Shown: positions 24,784 to 35,366, counted from the first letter of the stretch. The stretch is 64,000 nucleotides of DNA from Ignavibacteriales bacterium (GCA_026390795.1 JAPLFG010000004.1:1-64000); one strand, 5' to 3'. The notes: generated from the letters alone by a model not told the origin. A program made the numbers and translations.

Positions 24784-25656
24784 TTAGGAAAATAAAAGAA
24801 ATTTCTTGTATTTAAAGAAATAGATAATAGTTAATATAATAAAAGTAAATAGGAGATTAGACAAAGAGATAACAATTGCAAAGATAAAAAGTGTAATTAG
24901 ATTCCCACTCAAGTAGTTTAGTTTTATAAGATAAGAACTTACGTCATATCCAACTACAAGAAAAAAAGAATTTATTGCTAACATTATAATTATTATAAAA
25001 AATAATCCCTTCCACATGCCTTTAATATCTGGCAGACTCAGTTCCATGTGAGAGGCTACACAAAGAGAAAAATACAGAAAGAGCCAGAAAGTCAGATGGC
25101 CATAATTAGAAGAACTGAAAATTTTTTTTAATAGACTTAGACTATAATCAACAATAAGAGCACAATTGTTAAAAATGTTTGACAGATTTAATCTGTTCCA
25201 CCTTGACGAAGAAAGTATTTTTATTATTTCAATATTATTCGGGAGCAAGCAATACATTATCCCATAGATGATAAAAACACCAAATATTATCGGTCCAACT
25301 CCTATAAAAAAATTGCCAACATTCTGATAATAATTATTTGGGTTATAGCTATGATTAACATGCCCAAGCGAGCCATAATTATTCGGTGTAAAAAGGCTGA
25401 TATTTTCAATTTTATGGACGAAAATTAAACAGAAAATCGCGTGTCCAATCTCATGCACGGGTGTCCCCAACCAACCCGTGAAATAAATATCCAATCTAAG
25501 GAATCCAGCTTTCTGAAAAAGTTTTCGAGTCATTTTCGAAAGAATAAGAAGGATAAATCCGGAAAGGAAGAAAAAGCCTAATAAACCTATCAATTGTGTA
25601 AGAGTTGCAATAATTATAACTTTGATATAACGAAGTAATAAATTTATAATATTCAT
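24784..25656 (-). CDS. Membrane-embedded zinc metalloprotease-like protein
   Basis: A 290-residue protein with about six hydrophobic segments. HEIGH in WLGTPVHEIGHAIFCLIF (around residue 67) is an HExxH zinc site inside a hydrophobic stretch, as in M50-type or related intramembrane proteases. A clear third ligand (NxxPxxxxD) is not seen; the GVGPIIFG segment is the nearest feature. The substrate is unknown. It sits alone between the integrase and a decayed transposase. Confidence 0.6.
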   Translation of the reverse strand: MNIINLLLRYIKVIIIATLTQLIGLLGFFFLSGFILLILSKMTRKLFQKAGFLRLDIYFTGWLGTPVHEIGHAIFCLIFVHKIENISLFTPNNYGSLGHVNHSYNPNNYYQNVGNFFIGVGPIIFGVFIIYGIMYCLLPNNIEIIKILSSSRWNRLNLSNIFNNCALIVDYSLSLLKKIFSSSNYGHLTFWLFLYFSLCVASHMELSLPDIKGMWKGLFFIIIIMLAINSFFLVVGYDVSSYLIKLNYLSGNLITLFIFAIVISLSNLLFTFIILTIIYFFKYKKFLLFS

Positions 25657-25726
25657 TTAATTAATGGTTTGATCAAAATTTTGTTATTACTTATTTCTAG
25701 AGACATCTGAGTATTCTGTTAATTAA

Positions 25727-26703
25727 TTAGTTTTTAAGTATTACTGTTTTTTTGAAATAATAATTCTTGTATACGTAATAATACGTTCTTTGAAATAGTG
25801 TTGTCTGCTTTAAACGGTTTCTTGCTAGGTCATAGTAACTACACCTTTCATAGTCCAAGACTTTTTTTATGAATGCAAAAGTCTTCTCAACTCTGTTTCT
25901 AATACTTGAGAGCAATCGATTTACTTTCTTCTGAACCAGAGTTAATGGTTTATTGCGGGAACCTTTTTCTAGGATACTATAAAATATTCCTTTGGATTCC
26001 AGTTTCTTTCTTCTCGGTTTATTAGCATAGTCCTTATAGCCAAAAACTGCTAATTAAGTGCAATCTACAAGGGTGTCAAATTTATTGGAGTCGTGAACAC
26101 TTATTTTGGTAAATTCAAGTTGCTTTATTATTTAACTGTCTTCATTAATGGAGATATGCCCTTTACAACCGCAATACGTCTTTTTCCTCGTTTCTAGGTA
26201 AAGTTTGAATCCTTGTCTTTGTTGCTTGATAGCCTAGCTTGAGCTTGTTTTAATGCTGCATCTACTATTGTCCATTTTCCCACTATTAATTGTTTTCGAT
26301 GCAGCAGTCTGCTGAATCTATCAAATAGCATCTTATCTAATCCCAGGGAAGAAAATGTTTTACGGAAGCAAACAAGTGTCGTTTCATCGGAGATTGAATC
26401 TTCGCTGGTAATTCCTAAAAATATTTGAAAACTTCGTCTATCAGCAATTTCTTCTTCTAAATCAGGGATCGGAAAGATTGTAGATTGTCTGGAGAATGAA
26501 ACATTTTATTATTGCCTCCAGTGAAAATGGTTTTCTCCGACTTCAGTGTTTTTGCTTGTCCTCTGACTAACTTTTGTTCTATTGGAGCTATTAAATCGCT
26601 CCAGTTTATTTTTTGGTTGTTCGTTTCTAATGCTCTTTTGCATTGGGTTTTTATATGATTCTCAAATCCTACATTAGCTGCTTGTGTAAACAAATCGATG
26701 TTA
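25727..26703 (-). pseudogene. Decayed IS5-family transposase
   Basis: Pieces in several minus-strand frames add up to an IS5-type DDE transposase. The N-terminal part has GGNNKMFHSPDNLQS, then a frameshift to PDLEEEIADRRSFQIFLGI and DETTLVCFRKTFSSLGLDKM. The catalytic start is KWTIVDAALKQAQARL (first Asp). The C-terminal part has SSIRNRVEKTFAFIKKVL (catalytic Glu) and LARNRLKQ. Stops and frameshifts, including a TAG near 26050, prevent a full product. I could not define the terminal inverted repeats. Confidence 0.75.
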
Positions 26704-26814
26704 TTAACCTTATTGGTGCTAATCTTCTTCTCAAGTTTGTTTACTCTCTTAGAACACTATTCATAAAAAAGTTTTTAAATCTTGAAGAATATTTCAGAGG
26801 TTTACCATTGTAAT

Positions 26815-28326
26815 TCAGTTACTTAAATCTTGAGAATCATTTTCAGCGTTTGATGTTTGGCTTTTGTCAACCTTGTCCCGTTCAGTTTTTTTTATATGAT
26901 TACCAAGAACTTTACCTCCTGACTTCGCAATGGAAAAACGCGCAATTAATGCACCAAAGAAGATCACTGTAATAAATACTTCAATAATGTTCGCCAGAGA
27001 AACTATAAATTTTATAAAACCATCCTTTGGTTTTATATCCCCATAACCTGTTGTCGTAATCGTATAAATCATGAAATACATGTAATCCAATAGTTCCATA
27101 TTATTATTCATAGCAATGGATGAAATTTGAATTTCAGATTGATGCTGATTTATTGGTTGTATAATTATATTAACAAGTCTCCTTAAAGGATCCGCCATTT
27201 TTAAGTTTTTATGATTTGTTTCATTGGGCATTGGAACAAGAGCCCATTCAATATTAAAATTATTTGAAATATTTCTTTTTTTATTTTGAATTGCTTTTTT
27301 CTCACGGGCTAATAGAGAATCCGCTAATATCATTTGAACTTGTACCGTTCGTGCTTGAGATAATTCATAATTAGATGTGAATTTATTATTGAGTGTATCT
27401 TTTCCTTGTAAATCAGTCTGCCCAATTAGTTTGATTCTTATTCTTTTTTGTGAATTTCTCAAAGAATCAGAATCAATCTTATCCAGGATAAACTTTATGC
27501 TACTATAATTTAAGGCTTTCATTCGATCATTCAATAAACCATTATTACTATTTCCATAATTTTTTAAATATCCTCTCCAGTCTAATACGGCCTGAACATA
27601 GGGTGTTTGACTAGGAGAACTCTCAACAATTGCTGAACCACTATTAAAATATAAAAGAGTACTTTCTTCATTCTCAATTTTATTCTCAAATACTTTATTT
27701 GGGAATAAATTTTCAGAGTATATGCTTCGGTGATTATGTGCTCCATCCCAGAAAGCAATTGCTAATGCTAGCAGGCTACAAATACATAGGAATAGACCAA
27801 GGAAATGTACTAGATTATTAAATGTTTGCTGTTCTAAACCATGAGAAAATATAGAGTTTGGGTCCTCTTTTGTGCCGAGTAAATGACTACAAATCGTACC
27901 GATATCCAACACGAGCGTAATTGAAAAAGTAAGTGCTAATACAGCAAGCATATTCAAATACGTACACGGAATTATAATAAACTGAACACATACAAGATAC
28001 ATGATATATAATATACACACCATGAGTATTGATCGAGATGCACTAAATAAATAATACCCTTTAATCTCTCGATCCCCCACCCTTCTTATAACATACAACT
28101 GTAAGATCGGACCTATAATGAATAAAAGGGTAGCATATGCTGAATTACTTATCCATGCCGAATAATCTCCATTCGGTTCTAGCAGGTCTTTTCTAATTGA
28201 GGGCATAAAAGCACTAAATGCAAAACCAATAAGAAATATAACTATCGTAATAATTTCAATTCTAGCTTGCTTATTAGAATATTCTTTGTAATCCTCTAAA
28301 TCATTATTCGTCAATTTATATTTCAT
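26815..28326 (-). CDS. Potassium-channel-like protein with OmpA-like domain
   Basis: A 503-residue membrane protein, last gene of the large operon. Four or five hydrophobic helices fill residues 20-190. Residues about 220-395 form a soluble domain with OmpA-like features (LLYFNSGSAIV, then IRIKLIGQTDLQGKD and NYELSQARTVQVQ). A pore follows with the potassium selectivity filter TTTGYGD (in YTITTTGYGDIKPKDG, about residue 425), then a last helix and a charged tail. OmpA-like domains usually bind peptidoglycan. This could couple wall contact to ion flow. The gene lies about 180 bases after the ZorB-like gene, so it may be a separate unit. Confidence 0.7.
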   Translation of the reverse strand: MKYKLTNNDLEDYKEYSNKQARIEIITIVIFLIGFAFSAFMPSIRKDLLEPNGDYSAWISNSAYATLLFIIGPILQLYVIRRVGDREIKGYYLFSASRSILMVCILYIMYLVCVQFIIIPCTYLNMLAVLALTFSITLVLDIGTICSHLLGTKEDPNSIFSHGLEQQTFNNLVHFLGLFLCICSLLALAIAFWDGAHNHRSIYSENLFPNKVFENKIENEESTLLYFNSGSAIVESSPSQTPYVQAVLDWRGYLKNYGNSNNGLLNDRMKALNYSSIKFILDKIDSDSLRNSQKRIRIKLIGQTDLQGKDTLNNKFTSNYELSQARTVQVQMILADSLLAREKKAIQNKKRNISNNFNIEWALVPMPNETNHKNLKMADPLRRLVNIIIQPINQHQSEIQISSIAMNNNMELLDYMYFMIYTITTTGYGDIKPKDGFIKFIVSLANIIEVFITVIFFGALIARFSIAKSGGKVLGNHIKKTERDKVDKSQTSNAENDSQDLSN

Positions 28327-28508
28327 TTAAAACCCTCCTTTATTTCTTGCTTTTTCCTTTCTCTTTTTAGAACTATTATTTTACATAAATTATATTTTAT
28401 AAAAATGTATCAAAATATATTTAAATTAGAATAAACTATTAAATACTTTTATTTCAAAAGTGCACTCGATAGTATTTTCATTTATTCACTTTCAATCGTC
28501 TTTGAATA

Positions 28509-29177
28509 TTATTGAAATTTTTCTTCTACGCTTTTTCCTATTTTATATTCAATAAATATTTGTATCCTCTTGCTTGCTTCTTCATCCTCTTCACCCAGCT
28601 CAGATTTTTTTGTTACATAATCGTACTGTGCATAACCTGCAATTGACAAGAGCCGGGATGGTTTTGATGATTCTTCTTTTTTTGCTTCGCGTACCCCTTC
28701 TTTGTCGAAAATTTCAATAATTTTTATGGCCCTATTTGCAGAAAGATACCAATTTTTAAATACGCTGCCATTATACGGCAAATCATTCGTGTGTCCTTCC
28801 ACCACAACACGTGATATCTTGTTTTCAGCAACGTATTTTTTAATCGCTTGGCCAACTTTTCGGATAAAATCTTCACTTTTGTCACTAGCAAAAAGATCTT
28901 TACCTGATTGAAATAGAAACGCATCTTTAAATACAATAGTATGGTTTGTTCCAATTAATATATCGCGATCAATAATTGTTGAATCTCTACCGAGACTTTG
29001 TTTTATACTTCGCATTAATCCATCTCTATTTTTTTGAATCTCTTCCACCGGGAAGCTAAGATAATTTTTAATAACTAAAACAAACATGAAGAGTATTAGA
29101 ATAAACATCACCATGATAGTTAGGTCCGACAAACTAGGCCAAAAATTAAAATCCACCTCTTCTGGTTTCTTTTTCAT
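28509..29177 (-). CDS. ZorB/MotB-like proton-channel subunit with OmpA-like domain
   Basis: A 222-residue protein with one N-terminal helix (residues 17-40). FWPSLSDLTIMVMF holds Asp18 in the position of the ion-carrying Asp of MotB and ZorB. A C-terminal OmpA/MotB peptidoglycan-binding domain has VVVEGHTNDLPY, NWYLSANRAIKIIEIF and RIQIFIEYK. ZorB pairs with ZorA to form the ion-driven part of Zorya anti-phage systems. It lies 23 bases after the ZorA-like gene, the usual order. ZorC, ZorD and ZorE are not seen here. Confidence 0.85.
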   Translation of the reverse strand: MKKKPEEVDFNFWPSLSDLTIMVMFILILFMFVLVIKNYLSFPVEEIQKNRDGLMRSIKQSLGRDSTIIDRDILIGTNHTIVFKDAFLFQSGKDLFASDKSEDFIRKVGQAIKKYVAENKISRVVVEGHTNDLPYNGSVFKNWYLSANRAIKIIEIFDKEGVREAKKEESSKPSRLLSIAGYAQYDYVTKKSELGEEDEEASKRIQIFIEYKIGKSVEEKFQ

Positions 29178-29200
29178 AATTAGATCAACCTCAAACCAAT

Positions 29201-30886
29201 TTACTTTTTAGAGAAAAAATTAAATGGAAAAAATAATGCTTTATAGTTTTTAGTCTTGGTTGGTTTCTTTTTAGCATTCAGAGCTGAGTCTATTTCCACA
29301 CTTGGTATTTTTCTGATGCTGGATTGCACTGCCTGCTTGAGTTCACCTGCCATATTATCTATTTTAGTCTGCACTGAAGAATTCAACTGTGATATAGAAT
29401 TAGTTATTTGTGAGATATTTGTTATTAACATATTTTTATTTTCTGTTGAAAAAGCATTTTGAGCAGAAGTAAATTGTTCTGTAATAGAAAGAAGAGTCGT
29501 ATTTAATTGCTTTGTTAATTCGCCTATGTGTTCGTATTGTTTCTCTGAGTGTTCATCAAGAGTTTGTCTCAAATATTTTATCATATTGATCGTCTCATCA
29601 TTAATCTTTTTAATTCCTGACAGAAAACCATCATTTCCTTCGTTCATCATTAATGACAATGTTTTATTAATTTCATTAATACTGTTTTGGACTGAATCTT
29701 TGATATCTTTTAAAGTAATGGAAGTCATTTTTACAATTTCAGGAATGATTTTTTGCAATTCGACATTTGTGTTCCTTATTTCAAGAGTAAAACTGTCGGT
29801 TCTCGTTATTAATGAATCAGTCTTCTCAGAATAACTTGATAATTGGTTCTTCAGCTCCTGGCTTTCAAAACTTTGAGTTTTTAGTTGTCCAATTGTTTCA
29901 TCAACACTTCTTATCATCTGGTCATACTTTGAAGTAAAATCTGAAATAGAGGTTTTCATCTCTATGGAGGATTCGGAGAATTTATTAAATACTTCTTCCA
30001 CATTCCGTAATATTGAAAGCATCTCAGACTGAATATTCCCACTTTGCCCTAGTGGTGTTACAACCTCCCGAATTACTTTTGTTAAAGAGGCTACAGAATC
30101 AAATAGATTTTGATATAATTCACGTGTATTTTCATTTGTTTTCACAGTTTGTTGAACTACACCTGTTAGAGTGGTCGAAATATCAGTCATGATGTGTTTA
30201 ATGTCATCAAGATCATCTCTTGATTTGACAAAAGAATATGCTGGAATAATTTTGCCAACTATCAATCTTTCAAAACTTTCTTCTAACGAATTTTTATGCT
30301 TTTCATAAAAGAACAAAATAAATAATACTAGTAAAGTTGAAATAATTCCCAGTAATGTCGTGGAAAAAGCTGTCGACATACCTGAGAGAAAAGAGATCAT
30401 TGAATTGGTTATAGCCTCAACATCTTTTTGAACTAAAAGTTCTCGCATCGGAAGAATAGATTGACTAAGACCAACAATAGTACCTAATAAGCCAAGTAAG
30501 ACAAGAATTCCAGACACTTTTTTTGCAGACATAGCTCCTGGAAGCGGAATAGTACTTACAACACTGTCCACTATATCAATCGATAGCTCTTTTCCTGACA
30601 AACGTATTTTATGAAATTCATACAATCTTTTGTATAATATTGAACCTTCTTCCATAACGGTTAAATATGAGGCAAAATTTACAATAGGTACTTTACCAAT
30701 ACCTTCATCTACTGAACAAACTAGTTTAGTAAATTCTTTTTTTGAATTTAATATTTTTATATATAGTTGAATTACTCTAATAAACGCATATGAAGCTATT
30801 ATTATTATAAATATGTTAATAAATATTGAAGTGGGACTTGCGAAAAAAAATTGTAAAATGAACTTTGTAATACTTGCGATTATCAT
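29201..30886 (-). CDS. ZorA/MotA-like proton-channel subunit with long coiled-coil tail
   Basis: A 561-residue MotA/TolQ/ExbB-type protein. One helix lies near the N-terminus (about 18-40) and two more at about 124-143 (VSGILVLLGLLGTIVGL) and 163-190, the classic stator core. A cytoplasmic coiled coil of more than 250 residues follows, as in ZorA, where the tail projects into the cell and passes the signal inward. ATG at 30884-30886 was chosen because it lies 16 bases after the preceding gene; a longer frame overlapping that gene by 92 bases was rejected. With the ZorB-like protein it should form the motor of the operon. Confidence 0.85.
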   Translation of the reverse strand: MIIASITKFILQFFFASPTSIFINIFIIIIASYAFIRVIQLYIKILNSKKEFTKLVCSVDEGIGKVPIVNFASYLTVMEEGSILYKRLYEFHKIRLSGKELSIDIVDSVVSTIPLPGAMSAKKVSGILVLLGLLGTIVGLSQSILPMRELLVQKDVEAITNSMISFLSGMSTAFSTTLLGIISTLLVLFILFFYEKHKNSLEESFERLIVGKIIPAYSFVKSRDDLDDIKHIMTDISTTLTGVVQQTVKTNENTRELYQNLFDSVASLTKVIREVVTPLGQSGNIQSEMLSILRNVEEVFNKFSESSIEMKTSISDFTSKYDQMIRSVDETIGQLKTQSFESQELKNQLSSYSEKTDSLITRTDSFTLEIRNTNVELQKIIPEIVKMTSITLKDIKDSVQNSINEINKTLSLMMNEGNDGFLSGIKKINDETINMIKYLRQTLDEHSEKQYEHIGELTKQLNTTLLSITEQFTSAQNAFSTENKNMLITNISQITNSISQLNSSVQTKIDNMAGELKQAVQSSIRKIPSVEIDSALNAKKKPTKTKNYKALFFPFNFFSKK

Positions 30887-30902
30887 ATTTGTCTCAGCCC
30901 GT

Positions 30903-32948
30903 TTAGATATTAATTTTACAAGGAGTAGAATTATTATAATAGATTGAAATGTATTTCTCTTTAGAATTTGATAGACTTTTATTTTCGAAAACAACCCAAC
31001 TTACAGCCTCATCTTCTTTGATATAACATGGAAATCTTGACCCCGTATTCATAAAGTCTACTATGACAAACGGATCACTCGATATGAGATTGTATATAAC
31101 TATGGGATCCTTCTTTTTGTTTGTACACTTAATCTCACTGCTAGTATAATTATTCATATCTGATTTTTTTGATCTATTGTAAATGAATTCTGCCTCGCCT
31201 ATGACGAAGCGTCCAAAAACTATCAATGATTCGTAATATGTTGAGTACTTTGTAACAATTTTGAATTGCAAGTGGACCTTGAAATCACCTGCCAGTTTAA
31301 TATTTCTACCCTCAAATGTGAATACAATTTTACCTGGCTCTAATTCAGTGTATTGAATGATTTGGTCATATATAGACTTAATTCCTAAATCCTCTTGGAT
31401 CAATTCAGATTTAATTTCAGTTCCATTTATTAAAAGCTCTTTGAGTTTCACTTTAATACTGGAAATCCCCTCATCATTATTACCAGTAAACAATATTTCC
31501 TTCTGATACCGACTACCATAATGAAGAATAACAGGACCAACGACATCTGGTAATGAGCGATTTATTCTACTCATATTGTGATTAAGTGAAACGCCCACAA
31601 TTGTGTGAATTCCACGGGATGTTGATGAAATTAGTTGAAAGCACTTGGGTTCTTCTAAAAGACTAGTGAATAGAGAGGTTTTTATTTCAAGTGGATATTC
31701 ACTAGAGCGAATAGAAGGACCATTTTTATCTATTATAAAACCAGAATGTTTTATTTCACTATTTGTTACAGTTATTTTTGTTTTTCCATTCCCAGCTAAT
31801 CTGACAGGTAAATCAATTTTTAGAAAAGGAAGAGGTTTTGATAATTCTTCAGTCACATCAATACATATATTTTCACTTATTAATTCCAGCGCTTCAGGCA
31901 AATATTCCACCTTCAATCTAACTGAAACTTCTTTACCTTTGATTTTAAGGAGTAAGATTCCATTAGTAGTTCCAAAAAGAATTTTTTCTCTAAGTACGTT
32001 TATAATTATATCAACTGATTCTTTGCTTGTATCATCTTGCTCAATTATACACCAATCAGGGCTAGAAAGCACAAAAGTTTTACCTTTTTTAACATTGCTA
32101 ATTCTATAAATACAATCAGGGGTTAGGTCTGTTATTTTTTGAGATAGCGTAAAATCATATGTAAAAAACTGCATTGAAGAACCATAACTATTGATAAACC
32201 TTCCGAAATTATCCTCGAAATAAAAAATATCCTCACCTGCGTCAAGCTGAATTTCAGTAGAGAAAAGACTTTCACCTTCAGCATATAAAAATTTTTTATC
32301 GCGCTTTTTATTTAATTTCAATTCGATATAGTTACTATCGATATACTCAGACTTGCAATACAATTTTCTTGTATTTGGACTAATTTTAAATGAAAGTAAA
32401 TTTCCACTCGGTTGCGATTCATCGAGCAACTTTGAAGTACTTGTTTTTACTACTTTCACAGAGTACTTTTTTATTTCGGAATGTTTTAAAACCATTCCAT
32501 CTAGATCAACACTAAAATAAAGCTGGGTCTTGAGCGGTTGACAGTCTTGAACTGTGAAATGTAGTATTAAGATATAAAAACCAGCCGGGGTGTTCTCTAA
32601 GTTTAAGTGCAAATAAAATACACCATCGCTATAAGGAGCAATTTGAAAACTTTTAAATTCCCCTACGATATCTTTATTAATTGATTCAAGAAGTGGATAA
32701 TTTGAATCAAGTATTCTTATGGCAGAGACTTTCCTAATACTATCTGAAAAATTATTGAACTTTATTTTTATAGTATGCGATTCCGGAGACAATGCTCCGA
32801 GATGTAAAATATCAGATTCGATTTCCAATGCCCCGTTATTATCACTAGTGATTTCAGAATCAATTGATAATTCTGGAATATCTCCGAACGGGTTTTCATA
32901 TAATAGATTATGAACACGCGTAATTTCGTCAAATGAAAATACTTTCAT
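30903..32948 (-). CDS. Large beta-rich protein of unknown function
   Basis: A 681-residue protein I do not recognise. It has no signal peptide or membrane helix. It is made of beta-rich stretches with alternating hydrophobic residues (HTIKIKFNNFSDSIRKVSAI, AGFYILILHF, ITVTNSEIKHSGF), resembling serial Ig-like or CARDB-like modules. Similar beta modules occur in the Hsp70 fusion and the 72-residue zinc-ribbon protein of the same operon. The gene overlaps the protease stop by four bases (ATGA). It may be a scaffold. Confidence 0.6.
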   Translation of the reverse strand: MKVFSFDEITRVHNLLYENPFGDIPELSIDSEITSDNNGALEIESDILHLGALSPESHTIKIKFNNFSDSIRKVSAIRILDSNYPLLESINKDIVGEFKSFQIAPYSDGVFYLHLNLENTPAGFYILILHFTVQDCQPLKTQLYFSVDLDGMVLKHSEIKKYSVKVVKTSTSKLLDESQPSGNLLSFKISPNTRKLYCKSEYIDSNYIELKLNKKRDKKFLYAEGESLFSTEIQLDAGEDIFYFEDNFGRFINSYGSSMQFFTYDFTLSQKITDLTPDCIYRISNVKKGKTFVLSSPDWCIIEQDDTSKESVDIIINVLREKILFGTTNGILLLKIKGKEVSVRLKVEYLPEALELISENICIDVTEELSKPLPFLKIDLPVRLAGNGKTKITVTNSEIKHSGFIIDKNGPSIRSSEYPLEIKTSLFTSLLEEPKCFQLISSTSRGIHTIVGVSLNHNMSRINRSLPDVVGPVILHYGSRYQKEILFTGNNDEGISSIKVKLKELLINGTEIKSELIQEDLGIKSIYDQIIQYTELEPGKIVFTFEGRNIKLAGDFKVHLQFKIVTKYSTYYESLIVFGRFVIGEAEFIYNRSKKSDMNNYTSSEIKCTNKKKDPIVIYNLISSDPFVIVDFMNTGSRFPCYIKEDEAVSWVVFENKSLSNSKEKYISIYYNNSTPCKINI

Positions 32949-33826
32949 AAGTCATTCATAAAATTTTTACTCACAATAGTAATGGGTCTGGCAAAACCTA
33001 TATTCTCCGCTTCCATTATTTTGGCAGTCACGACACCAAGTACTTCACCAGAATTTCTATCTAGTAACGGTCCTCCGGAATTACCTTTATTTACTGCAGC
33101 ACTTACCTGGTACCAAACAAGATTTCCGCTATTATCTTTTCTAATAGAGCTGATTAATCCATCTGTTAAAGTCATCTCGCTTCCTAACTGGGATCCAAGT
33201 GGGAAACCCATCACAAGAATTGATCTGCCAATTTTAACATTGTCTGACAGATTTATTTTGAGAGAAGGAACTCCATCTGGGATTTCGCAACTTAAAGTAG
33301 CTATATCCAATTCAGGATTGGACTTTTTTACTTGTGCAAATCTTATTGAACCATCATAAAACGTAAGAAGAATATCATCTCCATTCGAAATGACGTGATT
33401 ATTTGTAAAAATTGTAGAATAATTCCCGGCAACGAAGCCCGTTCCAGATTTAGTAGAATGAAAAGTGTTGGTAGTTCGGTCCATATTTCCAACCTCAATG
33501 TAAACGACACTTTTAGCCCATGAGGCCAATTCTCCTTCTGGAAGATTCCTAGCTGGACGAGATTCTATAGGTGGATTTTGTTTTTGTTGTTCTCTACTAG
33601 GATATTGATGGCTTTGTTCAGAATTACGTATCTTTCTAGATTTTCCTACCCCTATAAGCAAAATAAATAAAATAAATAAAAAAAACCCGGACAAGACGAC
33701 TAGAAATCTGATTTCTCTTTTTTTCTTCGTTGCATAAGGAATTTTATGGAATGGCCTCTCCTTCTCCAGTGAATTGCTGCCCGATCGCGTATTTTTATGC
33801 GGGTCAAATAGTGGTGGTTTTGTCAT
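32945..33826 (-). CDS. Membrane-anchored HtrA-like serine protease
   Basis: A 293-residue trypsin-fold protease. One helix at residues 41-60 follows a basic segment (YATKKKREIR), giving an inner-membrane anchor with the protease domain likely outside. The triad is visible: His144 in FTNNHVIS, Asp174 in ELDIATL, Ser250 in NKGNSGGPLLD. There is no PDZ domain after it, unlike DegP. It overlaps the preceding gene by 23 bases. In this operon it could process an envelope partner. Confidence 0.88.
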   Translation of the reverse strand: MTKPPLFDPHKNTRSGSNSLEKERPFHKIPYATKKKREIRFLVVLSGFFLFILFILLIGVGKSRKIRNSEQSHQYPSREQQKQNPPIESRPARNLPEGELASWAKSVVYIEVGNMDRTTNTFHSTKSGTGFVAGNYSTIFTNNHVISNGDDILLTFYDGSIRFAQVKKSNPELDIATLSCEIPDGVPSLKINLSDNVKIGRSILVMGFPLGSQLGSEMTLTDGLISSIRKDNSGNLVWYQVSAAVNKGNSGGPLLDRNSGEVLGVVTAKIMEAENIGFARPITIVSKNFMNDL

Positions 33827-35366
33827 TCTCTAACTTTTTCTTTAGGGTTATAAATAAATATGAGTAAGTACTTAAAAAAAGATGACTCTCCTCCTGTTTG
33901 AAATCTTTAGCTACTTTAAATAATTCATTAAAGAAAATACTTAACAGAGTAAAATTTTTAGGGTCGCTAAAAACGGTTCTGTATAATTCTGTAAAGTCAC
34001 TTCCAACTGTACTAACATCCTCTTTTAACAAAAACAGCAATTTTGTTTCTAATTGAACGAACAATTGTATTAATTTTTCAATTATCACTTTAAATACTGG
34101 ATTCTCTGACAATTGTGAGATTATACTCTTTTGACCCTTTTCAGTGGAAGAATATCTGTGAAACCAAGTATGTAATTCTAATCCAATTTTTATAATTAGG
34201 TCTTCGCTATTCTCATTAATATTTAATAATGCTAGCTTGTTGAGTCGGTCAGACATTTTTATATAAAAATTATTTAGTCTATCAATATTTTTGATTTTAT
34301 CTTCATAGCCCTTTCGACCACCAGCGTTTTGATATTGTAAAATAATCTCCTCTAATTCAACTTTATAATTGTTTAGATAATTATTTTTATCTTTTTCATT
34401 TATAAGAATATTAATATCATTCTTTAGTCGGAGTATTTCATTTTCAGAATTTTTAAACCTATAACTCAACTCTGTTTTTTCTTCGTTCATTTTTTTAAGT
34501 TCTTTTTCTAACTTTTCTTTAGCCTCTCTTAAAATATTTTTTTCGAAGACATGGGTTTCGATTTCTCTACTATTTTCTATCTTCATTGAATCGTCAGTAT
34601 CACTATTAAGTTTTTGTGAAGGGACCATTTTAATTGTTACTGGACCCGTTTCAGTATTTTTATTACTTTTATTGATGGGCATCTTTTTATTAAAGATAAT
34701 GTTTACCATTTGATATAGATTATTTTTATCAATGCCATCGTAATCGACTCTGAAAAGATATTCATATGCTGTCGTGATAATATATAAATCTACGGGAAGT
34801 TTATTTATAATATATATATTCTTTATTTCTTTACCTCTTTGACCTGTTGAGATATTCACGTTCGGCAATCGTTCATATTTTATAACAACTTCTTCTTTCA
34901 AGAAGTTTTTAAAATATAATGCAAGTGTAAATGAAAGATCTGATTTATCTTTATGCAGTATTGCACAATCAATAGATGATTCATTAAAATATTCCCTCTT
35001 TTCATATTCGTCAGGTTGGACATTAGCAGGCATCAATTGCAAAAATTCAAGGCGATCTACAACGGATTTTATTGTTACAATTGTTTTAATCATTGTATTT
35101 TTGTTTTTTTCTGTTACTATTATAAATAGTCTTTTATTATAATAAGTTTGCTTGACCTTGAAATAGAAATCTTTGTATTTTTTCATATTAATATTGAATT
35201 CACCATTAATAAACTGACACCGTTCATTTATATTTGTTACATTATCAATTATTTCCAAAAAGTAATCTTTGTTATTATCAACATTATTTAGTTTTACCTT
35301 CAAATAGATGTCGCCCGTAGATGTATTTTCTTTGAATAATTGAATTGTATTTATCTCAACCGACAC
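33804..35366 (-). CDS. Unknown protein with central coiled coil
   Basis: A 520-residue protein, not recognised. Residues 1-240 are beta-rich. Residues about 280-345 form a strong coiled coil (EKLEKELKKMNEEKTELSYRF). The C-terminal 170 residues are helical, ending in a Lys-rich tail. No membrane segment or catalytic motif is seen. It sits between the GrpE-like gene (10 bases upstream) and the protease (overlapping). A structural role in the complex is a guess. Confidence 0.6.
   Translation of the reverse strand: MSVEINTIQLFKENTSTGDIYLKVKLNNVDNNKDYFLEIIDNVTNINERCQFINGEFNINMKKYKDFYFKVKQTYYNKRLFIIVTEKNKNTMIKTIVTIKSVVDRLEFLQLMPANVQPDEYEKREYFNESSIDCAILHKDKSDLSFTLALYFKNFLKEEVVIKYERLPNVNISTGQRGKEIKNIYIINKLPVDLYIITTAYEYLFRVDYDGIDKNNLYQMVNIIFNKKMPINKSNKNTETGPVTIKMVPSQKLNSDTDDSMKIENSREIETHVFEKNILREAKEKLEKELKKMNEEKTELSYRFKNSENEILRLKNDINILINEKDKNNYLNNYKVELEEIILQYQNAGGRKGYEDKIKNIDRLNNFYIKMSDRLNKLALLNINENSEDLIIKIGLELHTWFHRYSSTEKGQKSIISQLSENPVFKVIIEKLIQLFVQLETKLLFLLKEDVSTVGSDFTELYRTVFSDPKNFTLLSIFFNELFKVAKDFKQEESHLFLSTYSYLFITLKKKLENDKTTTI

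Noticed and set aside
29201-30994. Longer ZorA-like frame starting at 30994
   Set aside because: It would overlap the preceding gene by 92 bases. ATG at 30886 fits the operon spacing.
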